Shown piece by piece: positions 8,291-20,021 of a stretch of DNA of 64,000 nt (the first letter of the stretch is position 1; every line of letters starts with the position of its first letter). The DNA lies in the NCBI RefSeq assembly GCF_001426485.1, contig NZ_LMET01000001.1, forward strand, positions 2,385,750 to 2,449,749, in the 5' to 3' direction. Position numbers and translations under genes: made by a program. The notes below the pieces were generated by a model. That model did not search any database. It saw only the letters and a list, made by a program, of their open reading frames with translations, and had not been told where the DNA came from. This DNA is from Aeromicrobium sp. Root472D3 (GTDB lineage: Bacteria; Actinomycetota; Actinomycetes; Propionibacteriales; Nocardioidaceae).

Positions 8291-10156
8291 TCACGGCGAG
8301 TTCGCGACGACGAAGTGCGTCGTCGACGGCAACGGGGTGCGATCGAGACTCCCGTTCGAACCCCCGCTCGAACCGGGAGAAGCCCAGCTCGTCGAGCGAC
8401 GTGCGTCGGAGAACCCGGCCTGGATCGAGTACGTGCCGTCCGGTGTCCCCCCGGGCACCACGAACGTGGTCTGCCAGGTGCCGTCTCGGGGCGTGCCGCT
8501 GATCAGCGTGAAGTTGGTGACGTTGGCGATGTCGATGTACCCGCTGATGCCGGTCGGGCTGACCTGCCCGCCGATGTTCAGCCGGGTGCTGGTGATGCCC
8601 TCGTCGTCCGTGCCCGTCATGGTGGCCGTGACGCGAACCGCGCCGCGCGAGGTGTCGACCGTCGCGGGGCTGAGGGTCACGGACGTCAGCGCCGGCGGGT
8701 CAGAGGCTCGCGCGACACCGAGCACCGAGAAGGCACCTGCACCGCCGGGGATGAGGTGTTGCGTGGGGTCGTCGGCATCGCGCTGCCGATGAGCATCAGG
8801 GCCGTTCCACACGTCGGTCGGCCGGATCCCGGCTGCGTCGTCGACGAGGATCTGGACGTTCCAGGTGCCTCCGACCGATCCCTGCGGCACCGAGGCGGTG
8901 CCCCGCCAGGTCGAGCTCTGGGGCCCGCCCGAGACCTGTGCCATGTACGCGCACACGGTCGCGACGTAGTAGCCGTCGCTCTCCGCGTCGCGCTCCATGA
9001 GGCACATGCGCACGTCCTTCGCGCCGGCGAGGTCGTCCGAGACGTCGACCGTCGCGGTGACCGGTTGCGCCGACGAGCGGACGTCTACCGACGTGGTGCT
9101 CAGGCTCAGCGCCGTGACGACGGGCATCGCCTGGTCGACGCGGCTGTTGACCACCGTGAAGACGCCGTCGCGCTCGACGAAGGACGACCGGCCGACGCGG
9201 TCGCGCACGTAGACGAACAGCGATCGCGGGCCGGGCTGGCTGAACCGGGGTACGTCGACGTATCCCGTCCACATGCCGTCCCTCGTGGTGCCCGACTGCA
9301 TGAACGAGCTGCCCGTGCCGATCTGGACCGACGTCACGCCCGTGTCGTCCGTGACCCGGACCGAGACGCGCACGCGCTGGGCTCCCGCGCTGACGTCGAC
9401 GACCGCGGGTGACGGGACCACCGCGCCGACCACCGGGGGCGCGGTGTCGGTGGCGCACCGCAGCTGTCGGTCGCCGGCGTCCGGGACGTCGCACAGGTTG
9501 AAGCCGGAACCGCCGTCCACGTGGTCGGTGCCCCGCCCGCCGCTGAGGTAGTCGTCGCCGCTGAGCCCGATCACGAGGTCGTCGCCGTCACCGCCGGCGA
9601 GCGTGTCGTCGCCGTTCTGGCCGTCGATGACGTCGTCACCGCCGTCGCCGGAGATCTTGTCCGCTCCGGTGCCACCGTCGAGTCGGTCCGTCCCGGCGTT
9701 GCCCACCAGCGAGTCGGTCCCCGAGCCACCCTTCAACCGGTCGTTGCCCCGCCCGGCCAGCATCTGGTCGTTGCCTGCGCCGCCCTCGATGCGGTCGTTG
9801 CCGTCACCGCCCTTGACGATATCGGCGTCGGCGTTGCCGTGGAGCACGTCGTTCCCGGGTCCGCCGACGATGAAGTCGCGTCCCGCTCCCCCGTCGATGC
9901 GATCCTTGCCGGTCCCGCCGTCGATCCGGTCGTGGCCGCCCCCGCCCCGGATGACGTCGTTCCCGCCCCGACCGCAGATGACGTCGCGCTTGGGCGTCCC
10001 CCTCAGCACGTCGCTGCCGTTGGTGCCGACGATCGTGCAGGGGAACCCTTCGGTCCTGACCCCCGCGTGGGCCGCCGACGGTGCGAGCACGACGCTCCAC
10101 AGCGCCGCGGCCAGACAGGCGATCATCCAGACGGACGGCCGGTGCACGGCAGGCAT
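8291..10156 (-). CDS. Secreted RTX-type calcium-binding repeat protein with Ig-like domains
   Basis: 621 residues. A Sec signal peptide (WMIACLAAALWSVVLAPSAAHA) is followed at about residues 40-230 by a run of roughly 20 glycine/aspartate nonapeptides of the GGxGxDxhx type, such as GGNDVIRGG and GGAGRDFIVGG, which form a calcium-stabilised beta-roll. A C-terminal part of about 380 residues holds two or three beta-sandwich modules with repeated openings of the form LTSVTLSPATVD. No protease or lipase motif is seen. It is probably a secreted or surface structural or adhesive protein. ATG 10156 is chosen over upstream codons because it places a basic n-region before the signal helix. There is no type I secretion system nearby. 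Confidence 0.82.
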   Translation of the reverse strand: MPAVHRPSVWMIACLAAALWSVVLAPSAAHAGVRTEGFPCTIVGTNGSDVLRGTPKRDVICGRGGNDVIRGGGGHDRIDGGTGKDRIDGGAGRDFIVGGPGNDVLHGNADADIVKGGDGNDRIEGGAGNDQMLAGRGNDRLKGGSGTDSLVGNAGTDRLDGGTGADKISGDGGDDVIDGQNGDDTLAGGDGDDLVIGLSGDDYLSGGRGTDHVDGGSGFNLCDVPDAGDRQLRCATDTAPPVVGAVVPSPAVVDVSAGAQRVRVSVRVTDDTGVTSVQIGTGSSFMQSGTTRDGMWTGYVDVPRFSQPGPRSLFVYVRDRVGRSSFVERDGVFTVVNSRVDQAMPVVTALSLSTTSVDVRSSAQPVTATVDVSDDLAGAKDVRMCLMERDAESDGYYVATVCAYMAQVSGGPQSSTWRGTASVPQGSVGGTWNVQILVDDAAGIRPTDVWNGPDAHRQRDADDPTQHLIPGGAGAFSVLGVARASDPPALTSVTLSPATVDTSRGAVRVTATMTGTDDEGITSTRLNIGGQVSPTGISGYIDIANVTNFTLISGTPRDGTWQTTFVVPGGTPDGTYSIQAGFSDARRSTSWASPGSSGGSNGSLDRTPLPSTTHFVVANSP

Positions 10157-10271
10157 CGCAGCTCCGATGGGTCGAGGTGTGAAGTCGGCCCAGCGTAGAG
10201 GAGTACGGAGCACGCCGCGCGGCATTCGCTGCACTCGTGCTCGAGGTCCGGGCGCGGGTGACACCATGACA

Positions 10272-10283
10272 CGGTGATCACCG
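10272..10283. promoter_or_regulatory. 12-bp perfect palindrome upstream of cupin gene
   Basis: CGGTGATCACCG ends 16 nt before the cupin ATG, in the intergenic region shared with the RTX gene. It is a possible operator; no adjacent regulator gene points to the protein that would bind it. Confidence 0.35.
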
Positions 10284-10299
10284 CACCGCGAGGCACTCG

Positions 10300-10686
10300 A
10301 TGAGCCCCCTGTCCGGCATCGACGTCGCCGCCGAGCTCCGGAAAGTCGAGAAGCACTGGACGCCGCGCGTGGTCGGGCGGGTCAACGACCAGTACGTCAA
10401 GGTCGCGAAGCTGCTGGGCGAGCTGGTGTGGCACGCGCACGACGACGAGGACGAGATGTTCCTCGTGGTCTCCGGCCGGCTCCGCATCCAGCTCGAGGGC
10501 GACGTCGAGGTGGTCCTCGAGCCGGGCCAGTTCCACGTCGTGCCGCGCGGCGTGCGGCACAACCCGATCGCCGAGGAGGAGGTCGAGATCGTGCTGATCG
10601 AGACCGTCACCACGGCTCACACCGGCGACGTCACGGTGGCCGGGACCGTCCCCATCGACCAGCAGCTGGGCGACGTCAGGGCGTGA
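10300..10686 (+). CDS. Cupin-domain protein
   Basis: 128 residues forming one cupin barrel. Motif 1 is LVWHAHDDEDEMFLVVSGRL (metal ligands His, His, Glu) and motif 2 is PGQFHVVPRGVRHNP (His). The full ligand set suggests metal binding. The family includes mannose-6-phosphate-isomerase-like and unassigned small-molecule-binding cupins, and the reaction cannot be predicted here. Its 3' end overlaps the convergent M23 peptidase gene by 11 nt. Confidence 0.8.
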   Translation: MSPLSGIDVAAELRKVEKHWTPRVVGRVNDQYVKVAKLLGELVWHAHDDEDEMFLVVSGRLRIQLEGDVEVVLEPGQFHVVPRGVRHNPIAEEEVEIVLIETVTTAHTGDVTVAGTVPIDQQLGDVRA

Positions 10687-11539
10687 TGCCGTGCTCGCGC
10701 AGCACCGGCTCGGGGTCGGTCAACCCCGCGCCGGGCAGCTCGACCTCGAGGTGCAGGTGCGGGCCCGTGACGTTGCCGGTCGAGCCGGTGTAGCCGATCA
10801 CCTGGCCGGGCGTGACCTGGTCGCCGGCCGCCACGACGAAGCGGCTCTGGTGCGAGTACGAGATCATCGTGCCGTCGTCGAGCGTGACGACGGTGCGGTT
10901 GCCGTAGGAGCCGTCGTACCCGGCCGACGTGACGGTGCCGGCGGCCACCGACACGATCTCGCTGCCCGACGGTCCGGCGAAGTCGAGCCCGGTGTGCGCG
11001 CCGCTCGACCACAGGTTGCTCTGCTGGCCGAACCGGGCGGTGAGCGTGTAGCCGACGACCGGGAGCACCCACTGCTTTCGCAGCTTCTCCTCCTGCTCGA
11101 CCCGGTCGGCTTCCGCGCGCTCGGCCTCCTCGGCCGTCGCGGTGATGTCGCGATCGAGCTCCTCGAGCGCCTGGGCCCGTTGCGACGCCTGCTGGGCGGC
11201 CTGCTGCGCCAGCCGGGGACGGTCGAAGCCGCGACTGACGTCGACCTTGCCGTCGGCCGCACCGACCTGCGCCGCGGTCATCACGAACGAGGCGGGCGAG
11301 GAGTCCGTCAGGCTGGTCAGCTCGGCGTCGGCGGCACTGGCTCCGGACGTCGCGAACGTCCCCACACCGGCAGCCGTCATCGCGACCACGCCGATCATCG
11401 CCGGGGAGATCCGGAGCCGGGCGAGCACGCCACGTCCTGGACTGCGCCTGACGAGTCGCACCACCGATGGGGCGGGCTTCTGCGCCCGTCGCTTGCCGGC
11501 TCCCGACGACCGGGGCTGGACTGGGTGAGTTCGTGGCAT
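10676..11539 (-). CDS. M23-family murein endopeptidase
   Basis: 287 residues. A long basic N-terminus precedes a membrane/signal segment (MIGVVAMTAAGVGTFATSGASA), then a coiled-coil region (about residues 115-165, Gln/Ala/Glu-rich), then a C-terminal LytM/M23 domain. The zinc and catalytic motifs HTGLDF (H-x3-D), SYSHQS and GPHLHLE (HxH) are all present, so it should be an active peptidoglycan cross-link hydrolase. The ATG at 11539 gives a complete basic start. The gene stands alone, facing a small membrane protein gene. Confidence 0.88.
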   Translation of the reverse strand: MPRTHPVQPRSSGAGKRRAQKPAPSVVRLVRRSPGRGVLARLRISPAMIGVVAMTAAGVGTFATSGASAADAELTSLTDSSPASFVMTAAQVGAADGKVDVSRGFDRPRLAQQAAQQASQRAQALEELDRDITATAEEAERAEADRVEQEEKLRKQWVLPVVGYTLTARFGQQSNLWSSGAHTGLDFAGPSGSEIVSVAAGTVTSAGYDGSYGNRTVVTLDDGTMISYSHQSRFVVAAGDQVTPGQVIGYTGSTGNVTGPHLHLEVELPGAGLTDPEPVLREHGITP

Positions 11540-11668
11540 CGGTGTCGACGGTAACCGGCCGTGACAAGGCGTGCGCCGGCACCGCGACGCTGCCACGGAA
11601 CGATCCTCGGCTCGTCAGCGGAGTGACAGGCTTACACTGACAGCCTGGTCCACCGTCAGGAGGTCGTC

Positions 11669-11899
11669 ATGTGGTTCGTCATCATCGTGGCAGCACTGGT
11701 CGTCGTCGTCGCCGGGCTCGTCCTGCGTCGGCACCGCCGGGTCGGTCGCACGGGACCCAGCTTCGACGAGCTCTCCCGCGACGAGCAGGTGCAGGTCATG
11801 CGGCACGCGGAGGGCCGGGCCGTGCGGCGCGGGGACCGCGAGGGGGCCAAGCACCGCGGCGACGGCCGGTTCGGCGAGACCGCGGGCCCCGGCTCGTAG
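11669..11899 (+). CDS. Small single-pass membrane protein
   Basis: 76 residues: an N-terminal membrane helix (FVIIVAALVVVVAGLVL) followed by an Arg-rich cytoplasmic tail. A GGAGG ribosome-binding site lies 8 nt before the ATG. No family is recognised. It is isolated between the divergent M23 gene and the convergent katG. Confidence 0.6.
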   Translation: MWFVIIVAALVVVVAGLVLRRHRRVGRTGPSFDELSRDEQVQVMRHAEGRAVRRGDREGAKHRGDGRFGETAGPGS

Positions 11900-11997
11900 C
11901 AGCCCACGACCACGCGGTGGCGCAGCCACGTGTCAGCGCGCCCCATACGTGGCGCCGCCACCGCTCCGCCTCGCCCCGCTCCGCTCCGCGGGAACGG

Positions 11998-12035
11998 CAG
12001 GGCCCCCGCCGGCAGCAACACCGGCGGGGGCCCTG
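11998..12035. terminator. Stem-loop between convergent genes (katG / small membrane gene)
   Basis: A perfect 15-bp stem pairs 11998-12012 with 12021-12035 around an 8-nt loop (CAGGGCCCCCGCCGG and its complement), 13 nt after the katG stop. There is no U-tract, as is common in actinobacteria. It probably terminates both converging transcripts. Confidence 0.75.
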
Positions 12036-12048
12036 GTCAGGGGGTGGG

Positions 12049-14773
<2,725 letters not shown>

Positions 14774-14793
14774 GACCCCAGCCTACGGCCAAA

Positions 14794-14808
14794 CTTGAAT
14801 GAGTCAAG
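14794..14808. promoter_or_regulatory. Inverted repeat CTTGA-N5-TCAAG, candidate FurA operator
   Basis: CTTGA-N5-TCAAG is set in an unusually AT-rich patch for this genome and lies 21-35 nt upstream of the furA start, where actinobacterial FurA proteins autoregulate. It also lies 58 nt upstream of the divergent carboxyltransferase gene. Confidence 0.55.
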
Positions 14809-14865
14809 GAACGACACGCTCCGTTCTCCCGATCGTCACTCCCCCGTGGCTGTTAGCGTGCGACA

Positions 14866-16401
14866 GTGACGATCCGACCCGAGCTGCTCGACCTGCTGGC
14901 CCGCCGTGCCCTCACCGAGGACTCCGCACGGCCCGACGCCGTCGAGCGCCTCCACGCCCGGGGCGGACGCACCGCCCGCGAGAACGTCGCCGACCTCGTC
15001 GATCCCGGCAGCTTCGTCGAGTACGGCCGCTACGTCACCGCCGCCCAGGCCGGGCGGCGCAGCGTCGACGACCTGCTCGACCGCACCGTCGCCGACGGCA
15101 TCGTCGGTGGCATCGCGACGATCGACGGCCACGCGTGCGCCGTCATGTCGTACGACTACCTCGTCATGGCCGGCACGCAGGGCATGCGGGGCCACCGCAA
15201 GACCGACCGGCTGATCGACGTCGTCGACCAGCTCGCGCTGCCCACGGTGTTCTTCGCATCGGGCGGCGGCGGACGCCCGGGCGACACCGACATCCCCTTG
15301 GTCTCGGCCCTCGACGTCACGACGTTCGCGGCGTGGGCGCGCCTGTCCGGCCGGGTGCCGCGCATCGCGGTCGTCGACGGCAGCTGCTTCGCCGGCAACG
15401 CGGTCATCGCGGGCTGCGCCGACCTGATCGTCGCCACACCCCGGGCGTCGCTCGGCATGGGCGGTCCGGCCATGATCGCGGGCGGCGGGCTCGGCGACGT
15501 CGCCGCCGCCGACGTCGGGCCCGTCGACGTCATGACCGCCAACGGCGTCATCGACGTCCTGGTCGACGCGGACGAGCTGGTCTCCGAGGCCCGTCACCTG
15601 CTCGGCTACTTCCTCGGCCCGGTCGACGACTGGACCGCGTCCGACCAGTCGTGGCTGCGCGAGGCCGTGCCCGAGGGCGAGCGCACGTCGTACGACGTCA
15701 CCCCCGTCATCGAGACGATCTGCGACGACGACTCGGTCACGGTGCTGCGTCCGACGTTCGCGCCCGAGCTCGTCACGGCCCTCGGACGCCTCGAGGGCCG
15801 CACGATCGGTCTCGTCGCCAACGACACGCGCCACACCGCCGGTGCCATCACCGCCGACGCCGGCGACAAGGCCGCCCGCTTCCTGCAGCTGTGCGACGCG
15901 CACGGCTTCCCCGTCGTCTCGCTGGTCGACACCCCCGGCATGATGGTCGGGCCCGACGCCGAGCAGACCGGTCTCGTCCGTCACACCTCGCGGCTGCTCG
16001 TGGCCGGAGCGCGGCTCGGCGTGCCGCTGATCGGCGTCGTCCTGCGCCGCGCCTACGGCCTCGGCGCGCAGGCGATGCTCGGAGGCAGCACCCACGAGCC
16101 CCTCATGACGGTCGGCTGGCCCGGTGCCCACCTCGGGGCGATGGGGCTCGAGGGAGCCGTTCGCCTCGCGATGCGCGACGAGCTCGCGGCGATCGAGGAT
16201 CCCGACGAGCGCGAGCAGCAGGTGCGCGAGCTGACGGCACACGCCCAGGCGCAGGCGGGCGCGCTCAACGTCGCCCGGCACTTCGAGATCGACGACGTCG
16301 TCGACCCCGCCGAGACACGCGGGCTCCTCGCCCGTCTGGTCTCGGCCGCCGCCCGCGACGGACGCCTGGTCGGCAGCGGGGCGGCCGTCGACACCTGGTG
16401 A
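14866..16401 (+). CDS. Acyl-CoA carboxylase carboxyltransferase subunit
   Basis: 511 residues with the paired crotonase-fold carboxyltransferase domains of AccD-type proteins. The N-domain runs from RENVADLVDPGSFVEYG to a GGGGRPG loop, and the C-domain contains VSLVDTPGMMVGPDAEQTG and AYGLGAQAMLGG. The protein moves CO2 from carboxybiotin to an acyl-CoA. Length and motifs fit propionyl/methylcrotonyl/acyl-CoA-type subunits, but the acyl substrate is not decided. No biotin-carrier subunit is adjacent. GTG 14866 follows a TAGCGT -10 box by 6 nt, so the transcript is probably leaderless. Confidence 0.85.
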   Translation: MTIRPELLDLLARRALTEDSARPDAVERLHARGGRTARENVADLVDPGSFVEYGRYVTAAQAGRRSVDDLLDRTVADGIVGGIATIDGHACAVMSYDYLVMAGTQGMRGHRKTDRLIDVVDQLALPTVFFASGGGGRPGDTDIPLVSALDVTTFAAWARLSGRVPRIAVVDGSCFAGNAVIAGCADLIVATPRASLGMGGPAMIAGGGLGDVAAADVGPVDVMTANGVIDVLVDADELVSEARHLLGYFLGPVDDWTASDQSWLREAVPEGERTSYDVTPVIETICDDDSVTVLRPTFAPELVTALGRLEGRTIGLVANDTRHTAGAITADAGDKAARFLQLCDAHGFPVVSLVDTPGMMVGPDAEQTGLVRHTSRLLVAGARLGVPLIGVVLRRAYGLGAQAMLGGSTHEPLMTVGWPGAHLGAMGLEGAVRLAMRDELAAIEDPDEREQQVRELTAHAQAQAGALNVARHFEIDDVVDPAETRGLLARLVSAAARDGRLVGSGAAVDTW

Positions 16402-16484
16402 CGGACGCCGCACGATGAGGCGCCGCGCCGGGCGACCCCCTATCTTGGACAACCGGGGCGATTCTTCGGGTGGACGGGAGCAGC

Positions 16485-17963
16485 ATGATCGGCGGCAGGT
16501 ACGAGCTCGGCCACGAGATCGGCCGGGGTGGCATGGGGGCCGTGTGGCTCGCCCACGACACCGTGCTCGGTCGTGACGTCGCCGTCAAGCAGATCGGCAT
16601 GTCCGCCGGCGGAGCGACGCCCGACCTCGAGCGTGCCGAGCGCGAGGCGCACCTCGCCGCCCGCATCAACCACCAGAACGTCGTGGCGGTGTTCGACCTC
16701 GTCGACGAGGACGGCTACCAGTGGCTCGTCATGGAGCACGTCGACGGTCCGACGCTGGCCGACCTGATCACCGAACGGGGCCACCTGTCGCCCGACGAGC
16801 TGACGCCGATCGCCGAGCAGGTGGCGCTGGCGCTGGCCGCCGCGCACGCCCACGGCATCGTGCACCGCGACGTCAAGCCGTCCAACATCCTGCTGACGCA
16901 GGCCGGCGTCGCGAAGCTCTCCGACTTCGGGGTCGCCCGCGCGCAGGCCGACGCCTCCCTCACCCAGACCGGCATGGTCACGGGATCGCCCGCCTACCTC
17001 TCGCCCGAGGTCGCCAGCGGACGCCCCGCGACCGGCGCCAGCGACGTCTGGTCGCTCGGCGCGACCCTGTTCCACGCACTGAACGGGCAGCCGCCGTACG
17101 CCGTCGGCGACAACGTGCTCGGAGCGATGTACCGCATCGTCAACGAGGAGCCGCCGCGCCTCGACTCCGACGACGAGCTCGCGACGCTCGTCACCTCGAT
17201 GATGCAGCGCGATCCGGACGCCCGGCCGACCATGGCGTGGATCGAGGAGCGGGCCGCGACCCGCTCGGTGCACGACGTGCCCCGCAACCTCGAGGCGACG
17301 CAGGGCTTCGCCGCCTTCGCGGACACGACCGAGCCCGCCGAGCCGACCGCCACCACGGCCTTCCGTCCCCTCGCTCCGCCCGTGGCCGAGGCGACCGAAC
17401 CGGCCCACGCCGCGTCGGACGTCCCTGCGCCGGCCGCGCCCGCCGCCACCGCCGGAGAGCCCGCCAGCCGTGCCGACCGCTCCCGGACGGCCCTGATCGT
17501 CCTGGCGGGGCTGGCCGCCGTCGCCGCCCTCGTGTTCGTGCTGAACCTCGGCGGAGACGACGACGGTGGTCCCGTGGCCGGTCCGCCCACCTCGACGAGC
17601 GAGCCCGCCGCCACCGCGTCGCCGTCGCCGTCGCCGTCACCCTCGGTCGATCCCGCCGAGGCGGACGACGCGGCGCTCGAGGGCTTCGTCACCGACTACC
17701 TGCAGACCGCCAGCAGCGACCCCGACACGGGCTTCACGATGCTCACGCCGAAGTTCCAGGCCGAGAGCGACGGGCTCGACGGCTACAAGGGCTTCTGGGA
17801 CGGCGTCTCCGACCTCGACGTCCAGCAGGTCGACGCCGACGCGGCCGACCTGCGCGTCTCGTACACGTACTCGTACGAGCGTGAGGGCGAGAGCCGCACC
17901 GACTCGGTCACCCTGCAGCTCGTCCGGTCGGGCGACACCTTCCTGATCGACGGCGAGGCCTGA
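16485..17963 (+). CDS. PknB-type Ser/Thr protein kinase, membrane-anchored
   Basis: 492 residues. The kinase domain (1-260) has the Gly loop EIGRGGMGAVW, the catalytic loop HRDVKPSN, DFGVAR, and an activation loop with Thr residues before GSPAYLSPE. A Pro/Ala/Thr-rich juxtamembrane region leads to one membrane helix (TALIVLAGLAAVAALVFVLN, about 335-355). An extracellular part of about 110 residues follows, resembling small NTF2/LppX-like stalks rather than PASTA repeats. ATG 16485 is preferred to GTG 16470 because GGGAG lies 5 nt upstream; a TATCTT -10 at 16441 gives a short leader. The signal sensed is unknown. Confidence 0.9.
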   Translation: MIGGRYELGHEIGRGGMGAVWLAHDTVLGRDVAVKQIGMSAGGATPDLERAEREAHLAARINHQNVVAVFDLVDEDGYQWLVMEHVDGPTLADLITERGHLSPDELTPIAEQVALALAAAHAHGIVHRDVKPSNILLTQAGVAKLSDFGVARAQADASLTQTGMVTGSPAYLSPEVASGRPATGASDVWSLGATLFHALNGQPPYAVGDNVLGAMYRIVNEEPPRLDSDDELATLVTSMMQRDPDARPTMAWIEERAATRSVHDVPRNLEATQGFAAFADTTEPAEPTATTAFRPLAPPVAEATEPAHAASDVPAPAAPAATAGEPASRADRSRTALIVLAGLAAVAALVFVLNLGGDDDGGPVAGPPTSTSEPAATASPSPSPSPSVDPAEADDAALEGFVTDYLQTASSDPDTGFTMLTPKFQAESDGLDGYKGFWDGVSDLDVQQVDADAADLRVSYTYSYEREGESRTDSVTLQLVRSGDTFLIDGEA

Positions 17964-17975
17964 CGGCCGTCCGGC

Positions 17976-20021
17976 TCAGCCGGCCCAGAAGCCCCGGCCG
18001 CCGCCGAGCACGTCGCCGAAGCCGCCCGACCCGCCGCGCGGTCCTCGCGAGCCCAGGTACGAGCCGACGACGGCGGCGCCCAGGTCGTCGAGCTCGGGTG
18101 CCACGACCGTGCCGCCGGCCCGCGTCGCCATCTGCTGGACGAACCGGGCCAGGCCCGGGTCCTCCCCGAGGCGGAAGAACGTCGTCTGGGCGCCCAGGCG
18201 CGTCGCGTTGTCGAGCTCGCGGACGGCGTACGCGACCGTCAGCGGGTGCGGCGGGTACTCGAAGTAGACCTCGCCGCTGCTCTCGAGGTGCGACGTCGGC
18301 TCGCCGTCCGTCACGATCAGCAGCACCGGCTGGGCGTTCGGGTGCTTGCGGAAGTGTCGGTTCGCCAAGAGCAGGGCGTGGTGCAGGTTGGTGCCCTTGG
18401 CGTACATCGCGTCGAGCCCCGTGAGCTGCTCGATGTCCATGACCTCGGCGTGCCGGCCGAACGCGATGAGCTGCAGGTCGTCGCCGCGGAAGCGGCTCTT
18501 GATCAGGGTGTGCAGCGCCAGCGCGGTGCGCTTCATCGGCACCCAGCGGCCGTCCATCGCCATCGAGAACGACGTGTCGACCAGCAGCGCGACGCACGCC
18601 TGGGTGCGCGCCTCGGTCTCCTGCACCTCGACGTCGCCGATCTCGATGCGCACGCCGCCGCCGGTCGCCCCGCCCTCGCCGGCGGTGCGGGTCAGGGCGT
18701 TCGTGACGGTGCGCGTGACGTCCCACGGCTCGGTGTCGCCGAACGCCCACTCGCGCGTGGCCCCCGAGCGCTCGCCGGCGGCTCCCGACTGGCGGACGTC
18801 GCGGGCCCCCTGGCGTCCCGACATCTTGTCGGCGACGTCGCGCAGCAGCGCCTTGCCGAGCTGGCGCATGGCCTTGGGCGTCAGCTTGAGCTGACCGTCG
18901 GAGCCGCGCTTGAGCGTGCCGGAGTCGCGCAGCGCCTTCTCGAGCTGCTGCAGGGTGCGGGCGTCGACGGCGGCCTCGTCGCCGAGCTGGCGCGAGAGCT
19001 TGTCGAGGTCGAGGTCGTCCATGCGCGAGCCGTCGTACGACTGCGCGAGCTGCTCGGCGAGCTCGTCGAGGTCGGCGATGTCCTGGAAGACACCGGTGCC
19101 GTCGCCGAGGCCCAGCCCCTCCTGGCCGTCCATGCGCTCGGAGCCGCCCCAGTCCTCGCCGGGACGCATCGCCTGCAGGTTGCCGTCGAGCTGCGCCAGC
19201 GACTGCATCAGCTCGGGCGACCCGAAGGCCTGCTGCGCGAGGCCGTCGAGCTCGGCCCGCTGCTCGGCGGTCATCGAGTTGCGCATGCGCTGCGCCGCGG
19301 CCGACCGCTGGGCGAGGGCGTCGAGCAGCTCGTCGATCGTCTGGGGGTCCTCCGGGAAGAACTCGCCGTGCTGGGCCATGAACTCGTCGAACTGCTCCTG
19401 GGTGCCCTCCCCGGACCGGTGCGACTCGAGCAGCCGGTTGAGGTCGTCGAGCATCTCGTTGATCGCGGCGCGGTCGTCGTCGGTCGCGTTCTCGAGGGCG
19501 TTCTTCATGCCGGCGAAGCGCTGGTCGAGCATCTCGCGACCCAGCAGGTCCTTGATCTTCTCGAAGTCCTCGCGCGCCTCGCTGCTCTGCCACCGGTAGC
19601 CGTTGAGCTCGCTGACGGCAGCCGCCGGGGACGCCGGCAGGTGGTCGAGCTGCATCTCGGCCAGCGTGCGGTCGGCGTCGTCCAGGTCGACGTCGCGGGC
19701 CAGCTGCTTGCGCTCGGTGAGCACCGCGCGGTCGAGCAGCTCCTTGATCTCCTGCAGCGTGCCGTCGAGGTTGTGCTTCTGGGCGAGCTCGCGGCGCTTG
19801 TCCTGCACCCGGCGCGCGAGGTCGTCCAGACCGGCCTGGTCGCGTCCGCCGCGTCGCAGGAACTCGCGCATCGCCCGCTCGGGCGAGTAGCCCGCCATGA
19901 CGTCCTCGCCGATCTGGTCGAGGGCCTCGGACAGGTCGACCGGCGGTGCCAGCGGATCGGGACCGTCGACGTACCGGCCGTAGCGGGACGCCCGGGTGAG
20001 GCGCCGGTTGGCCCTAGCCAT
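17976..20021 (-). CDS. VWA-domain protein partner of MoxR/ChlI-like ATPase
   Basis: 681 residues. A long helical N-terminal region (to about 450, rich in Leu, Glu, Gln, with segments such as LDELAEQLAQSYDGS) is followed by a C-terminal von Willebrand A domain with a complete MIDAS: DTSFSMAMDG, a Thr in AKGTNLHHAL, and the Asp of IVTDGEPTSH. Its start overlaps the ATPase stop by 8 nt, so the two are translationally coupled. Paired AAA+/VWA proteins act as metal-chelatase-like or assembly chaperone machines. No tetrapyrrole genes are nearby, so magnesium chelation is unlikely here. The C-terminus is Gly-rich. Confidence 0.88.
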   Translation of the reverse strand: MARANRRLTRASRYGRYVDGPDPLAPPVDLSEALDQIGEDVMAGYSPERAMREFLRRGGRDQAGLDDLARRVQDKRRELAQKHNLDGTLQEIKELLDRAVLTERKQLARDVDLDDADRTLAEMQLDHLPASPAAAVSELNGYRWQSSEAREDFEKIKDLLGREMLDQRFAGMKNALENATDDDRAAINEMLDDLNRLLESHRSGEGTQEQFDEFMAQHGEFFPEDPQTIDELLDALAQRSAAAQRMRNSMTAEQRAELDGLAQQAFGSPELMQSLAQLDGNLQAMRPGEDWGGSERMDGQEGLGLGDGTGVFQDIADLDELAEQLAQSYDGSRMDDLDLDKLSRQLGDEAAVDARTLQQLEKALRDSGTLKRGSDGQLKLTPKAMRQLGKALLRDVADKMSGRQGARDVRQSGAAGERSGATREWAFGDTEPWDVTRTVTNALTRTAGEGGATGGGVRIEIGDVEVQETEARTQACVALLVDTSFSMAMDGRWVPMKRTALALHTLIKSRFRGDDLQLIAFGRHAEVMDIEQLTGLDAMYAKGTNLHHALLLANRHFRKHPNAQPVLLIVTDGEPTSHLESSGEVYFEYPPHPLTVAYAVRELDNATRLGAQTTFFRLGEDPGLARFVQQMATRAGGTVVAPELDDLGAAVVGSYLGSRGPRGGSGGFGDVLGGGRGFWAG

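Noticed and set aside
16470-16484. GTG 16470 as start of the first Ser/Thr kinase
   Set aside because: ATG 16485 has GGGAG at proper distance and gives the usual MIGGRYELG start; the extra five residues are not family-like.
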